DNA of 16,559 nt. It comes from Pirellulales bacterium (GTDB lineage Bacteria > Planctomycetota > Planctomycetia > Pirellulales > Thermoguttaceae). The notes beneath the pieces are model-generated. The model saw nothing but the letters and a program-made list of their open reading frames with translations, was not told the origin of the DNA and did no database searches. Numbering within the stretch: position 1 is the first letter of the stretch; every line of letters begins with the position of its first letter. The stretch lies in the NCBI GenBank assembly GCA_030642635.1, contig DAOWNK010000037.1:1-16559 (forward strand). The letters are read 5' to 3'. A program made the position numbers and the translations under genes. This document shows, piece after piece, positions 13,979 through 16,559 of the stretch.

Positions 13979-14719
13979 ATGGAGCATGAACACCGCCACA
14001 TCGGCGTCGTCTTCGCACTGGGCATCGAGGCGGGTGGTTTAGAAGACCTGTTAACCGACCAGGTGACCGTTCGTGGTCACGGGTTCGTCGTCCGACGTGG
14101 TGTGTTGAAGGATCGCAACGTGGTGCTGATCGTCTCCGGCGCAGGTCGTAAAGCCGCCGCCAGGGCGACCGAAACGCTGATCGACGGCCACCGGCCCGAG
14201 TTGATCATCTCGGCAGGGTTCGCCGGCGGACTGAGCAGTAAGCTCAAGCGTCACGACGTACTCATGGCCGATCGCCTGGTGGATACGTCCGGCGGCCAGC
14301 TCTCGATCGACATGAAGGCCGATCCCGCTGCACTTTCTCGGATGTCCGGCGTTCACTTCGGCCGGCTATTGACGGTTGACAGCGTCATCCGCCGTGCGGA
14401 CGAAAAACAGGCGTTGGGCAAACGGCACGACGCCGTGGCGGTCGATATGGAGAGCTTCGCCGTGGCCGAGGTATCTCACCGCCGCGACGTCCGCTTTCTT
14501 GCCGTTCGGGTAATAAACGACACGGTGGACGACGAACTGCCGGTAGATGTCGAATACCTGTTGTCACGGAAGACTACAGCCGGCCGACTCGGTGCGGCGG
14601 TCGGTTCCGTTTGGCGCAGGCCGTCGAGCTTCAAGGAACTTTATCGGCTTAGGGAGAACGCCGTCGCGGCATCCGACCGGTTGGCGAAATTCATCTCTGA
14701 GATGATCGGGCAAATGTAG
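13979..14719 (+). CDS. hpnG: Adenosylhopane nucleosidase/phosphorylase HpnG
   Basis: A 246-residue member of the nucleoside phosphorylase/MTA nucleosidase superfamily. HpnG removes adenine from adenosylhopane to give a ribosyl- or phosphoribosyl-hopane. Visible features are an N-terminal GVVFALGIEAGGL, the IVSGAGRKAAARA segment, ISAGFAGGL (76-84), AVDMESFAVAEV with the conserved purine/ribose-site Met-Glu, and RVINDTVDDELP with the acid that protonates the base. The overall pattern differs from housekeeping MTA nucleosidase (MtnN), and the position directly after hpnH supports HpnG. The C-terminal part (about 200-246) is a helical extension with several Arg residues. The TAG stop is the first triplet of a TAGGCTGGGTCGAGC repeat. 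Confidence 0.88.
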   Translation: MEHEHRHIGVVFALGIEAGGLEDLLTDQVTVRGHGFVVRRGVLKDRNVVLIVSGAGRKAAARATETLIDGHRPELIISAGFAGGLSSKLKRHDVLMADRLVDTSGGQLSIDMKADPAALSRMSGVHFGRLLTVDSVIRRADEKQALGKRHDAVAVDMESFAVAEVSHRRDVRFLAVRVINDTVDDELPVDVEYLLSRKTTAGRLGAAVGSVWRRPSSFKELYRLRENAVAASDRLAKFISEMIGQM

Positions 14720-14746
14720 GCTGGGTCGAGCGCAGCGGGGCTTACG
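14717..14746. repeat. TAGGCTGGGTCGAGC repeat at the hpnG stop codon
   Basis: A copy of the repeat seen twice at 194-282. It starts with the hpnG TAG and occupies most of the 40 bases between hpnG and the convergent PA14 gene. No strong terminator hairpin is present in this gap. Confidence 0.75.
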
Positions 14747-14759
14747 AAGTTCTATAGCA

Positions 14760-16559
14760 TCATTTTCGGTTTTCCGCTTTTCGCTGAATTTTGTCCAACA
14801 GCACCTTTGAGTGAAACAGCGCTTCCGCCGGTATATCGTGCTCGCCGGGCGCGCCGAGCAGCATCGACGAAAAATAGAGGTACCCCGGTTTCCACTCACT
14901 AAATTCGATACAGATCGTGTGCTGTTGTTGCGCCAGGGATACGTATGAACTTTTATGCTGATACTTGTCCAACATCAGCCTACCGTTGATCCACAGTCGA
15001 CGATCACCGCTGCAGCGCATTTTGAAGGTATAGCTGCCTGCTATGGGTACGACGAGATAACCTGTCCAACGAATTGAAATATTATTAAGAGGAATTTTCT
15101 CGTCGCCGGAGAATATTCGCTCTAAGCCGACGGTATGGTCGATGTAAATTGCGGCCAACTGCTTGAAATTATTGTCCTTGTAATACTCGCCGATCAACCC
15201 GGGCACCAGACGTTTACCTGCACGGCCTCGTGGCTCATTCGTGTCTTGCGCTGAGTCCGCATGTTTCTCTCGCTTCCTTTCGATACCGGAGATCTCGTTC
15301 AGTCGCTTGTCGAGCTTGACCTTTGTCAGTCCGCCGGAAACGTTCGGTTGTGCCTGCCGGTACCAGTAGCCGGCGTGAAGCATCAGGGCTTTTTTGTCTT
15401 TTCCGGTTTGTGCAAGTTCCCACCATGCGTCGGCCAGATCGATCTGTGCATTCGGCCCGCTCGGCGGAGAGTCGATCTCGCGCTTGGCCAGTGTCGCTAA
15501 GTCTGCGTCGCTACACTTGGCCAGATGAGGCAAACCTTTCCGCCAATCGTTCCGTGCAAAGCAGTACGTGCGTCCGAGAAACATGTGCGTCGCGGTGTCG
15601 TTTGGGTTTTCCTTGACGACGGCCAGGGCCTCCTGGAACTTTTTATGTTCGTCGTGCAGGGATTGAATTTCATGGCGGCGATCGAGCATTTCCTTCCGTA
15701 GTTGTCTGTTGCCGGACTTCATGCAGATACGGTGCGCCAACGTGGCGATGTTCAGTGCAAGGTCGTAACGTTCCTGGGACAATGCTCGGTCGACATAACT
15801 ACGAGAAGCCTCGACAAACGACACAACTCTATCGGCATCTTTTTTCTTGGTTTGGTCGGCGAATTTCGACAGCATTTTTCCTTGGATTGTCAGCACGTCG
15901 ACCTGAAAACGCCTGCCAATTTCATCGACCGTCTCCAACATCCAGGCTGCCTCACCCGCCTCGCCGGCCAGTTCCATCGACTTGCGCAGCAGCACGAACC
16001 GTTCGGCCGGGTTGCCGCTGGATTTCCCGGCCTGCTCGAACAACTCGCGCGACAGGTTGAATTTCTCATTGCTGGTGTTTGCCTTGGAAAAGTCGTACAC
16101 CTCTTCCAGTTGATTCGTAACTTCGGCTCGGGCTTCCTCGGAGGGCACAGGGTGCTTTTTCTCGACTACCGGCGGTTCGGCGGGCTGGGGTTGAGGTTGG
16201 TGGGTCGGCGGATTGCCTTTCTCCGTACCGGGTTGGTCTGCTTCTGCCGGCGGTAGATGACGGGCGTCGGTAACCGTCTCCTCTGGAACATCCTCGTTAT
16301 CGAGCAGGTCCGCCAGGGTTCTGGGTCGGTGGCCGCTGTTCAGGACATGTTTGGCGGGCGAGAATCTTGTCGGAGGCGTTTCCTCAGCCGGCGGTTCGGC
16401 CCCTGGAGGATGCTCGGCCGGCGTGGTCGTCGTCGATTTGTCGTTTGGTTGGCTTTCAGACTCGCGCGTCGCGCTTTGGCCGTTGCGCAAAACGATCCGA
16501 TCGTCGTCCGCCGTCTTTCTGCCGCCGAAGAGTACTAAAACAGTAATCAACACGACAAC
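14760..16559 (-). CDS. Membrane-anchored PA14-domain protein (5' end outside the window)
   Basis: The frame is open to the window edge, so the protein is truncated at its N-terminus; the first in-frame GTG (16553-16551) lies inside a hydrophobic stretch VVVLITVLVLFGG, probably the end of a membrane anchor. Numbering from that GTG gives 597 residues. A long Pro/Glu/Thr-rich linker covers about 25-140. A charged, mostly helical, TPR-like region covers about 145-425. A PA14 domain follows at about 452-581 (GLIGEYYKDNNF, IRWTGYLVVPIAGSYTF, RLWINGRLMLD), a beta-barrel that commonly binds carbohydrate. PA14 proteins with helical repeat regions are frequent in Planctomycetota. It is convergent with the hopanoid operon and probably belongs to a separate unit extending left-to-right off the window's end. 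Role unknown; cell-surface glycan binding is inference. Confidence 0.8.
   Translation of the reverse strand, partial: VVVLITVLVLFGGRKTADDDRIVLRNGQSATRESESQPNDKSTTTTPAEHPPGAEPPAEETPPTRFSPAKHVLNSGHRPRTLADLLDNEDVPEETVTDARHLPPAEADQPGTEKGNPPTHQPQPQPAEPPVVEKKHPVPSEEARAEVTNQLEEVYDFSKANTSNEKFNLSRELFEQAGKSSGNPAERFVLLRKSMELAGEAGEAAWMLETVDEIGRRFQVDVLTIQGKMLSKFADQTKKKDADRVVSFVEASRSYVDRALSQERYDLALNIATLAHRICMKSGNRQLRKEMLDRRHEIQSLHDEHKKFQEALAVVKENPNDTATHMFLGRTYCFARNDWRKGLPHLAKCSDADLATLAKREIDSPPSGPNAQIDLADAWWELAQTGKDKKALMLHAGYWYRQAQPNVSGGLTKVKLDKRLNEISGIERKREKHADSAQDTNEPRGRAGKRLVPGLIGEYYKDNNFKQLAAIYIDHTVGLERIFSGDEKIPLNNISIRWTGYLVVPIAGSYTFKMRCSGDRRLWINGRLMLDKYQHKSSYVSLAQQQHTICIEFSEWKPGYLYFSSMLLGAPGEHDIPAEALFHSKVLLDKIQRKAENRK

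Overview
The window looks like a chromosomal segment of a GC-rich, environmental, Gram-negative-type bacterium, most likely a member of the Planctomycetota (possibly Phycisphaerae or a close relative). This placement is inferred from gene content (a PA14 protein with a proline-rich linker, a short-tailed HtrA-like protease, a receiver protein with an excisionase-type DNA-binding domain, hopanoid genes, a UROD-superfamily protein) and from the many short intergenic repeats. No rRNA, tRNA, CRISPR array or transposase gene is visible.

Layout. 1-458: non-coding, with an inverted repeat, a near-consensus sigma70-type promoter and a structured leader feeding an RRM RNA-binding protein (459-782). 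957-2009: recA. 2137-3585: exported HtrA/DegP-type serine protease with two PDZ domains. 3794-4331: overlapping DUF4160/DUF2442 pair with its own promoter, joined by a 4-base ATGA overlap to a UROD-superfamily protein (4328-5590). That gene converges on thpR (RNA 2',3'-cyclic phosphodiesterase, minus strand, 5730-6305), which in turn diverges from mnmG (tRNA uridine modification, 6416-8236). 8560-10715: a two-component pair, an HTH-receiver protein followed by a soluble histidine kinase. 10816-14719: compact hopanoid operon, shc-hpnH-hpnG, which would cyclise squalene, add adenosine, then remove adenine. 14760-16559: convergent, 5'-truncated gene for a membrane-anchored PA14 protein.

The most distinctive property is the repeat landscape. 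At least six unrelated short repeats or palindromes begin exactly at, or supply, the stop codon of the gene before them (RRM, recA, protease, UROD-like, mnmG, hpnG), and thpR has a hairpin directly after its stop. A telomere-like GGGGATT array fills the 110-bp space between thpR and mnmG. Two palindromic elements lie in frame inside the histidine kinase gene. Several genes next to repeats (recA, protease, mnmG, thpR) show no Shine-Dalgarno sequence, whereas the RRM gene, the response regulator and shc have good ones.

The best candidate for new biology is the set of stop-codon-associated repeats. Second is the RRM leader, where one anti-Shine-Dalgarno segment can pair with either of two identical CAAGGA segments. 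All functional names rest on motifs read by eye; no database search was run.
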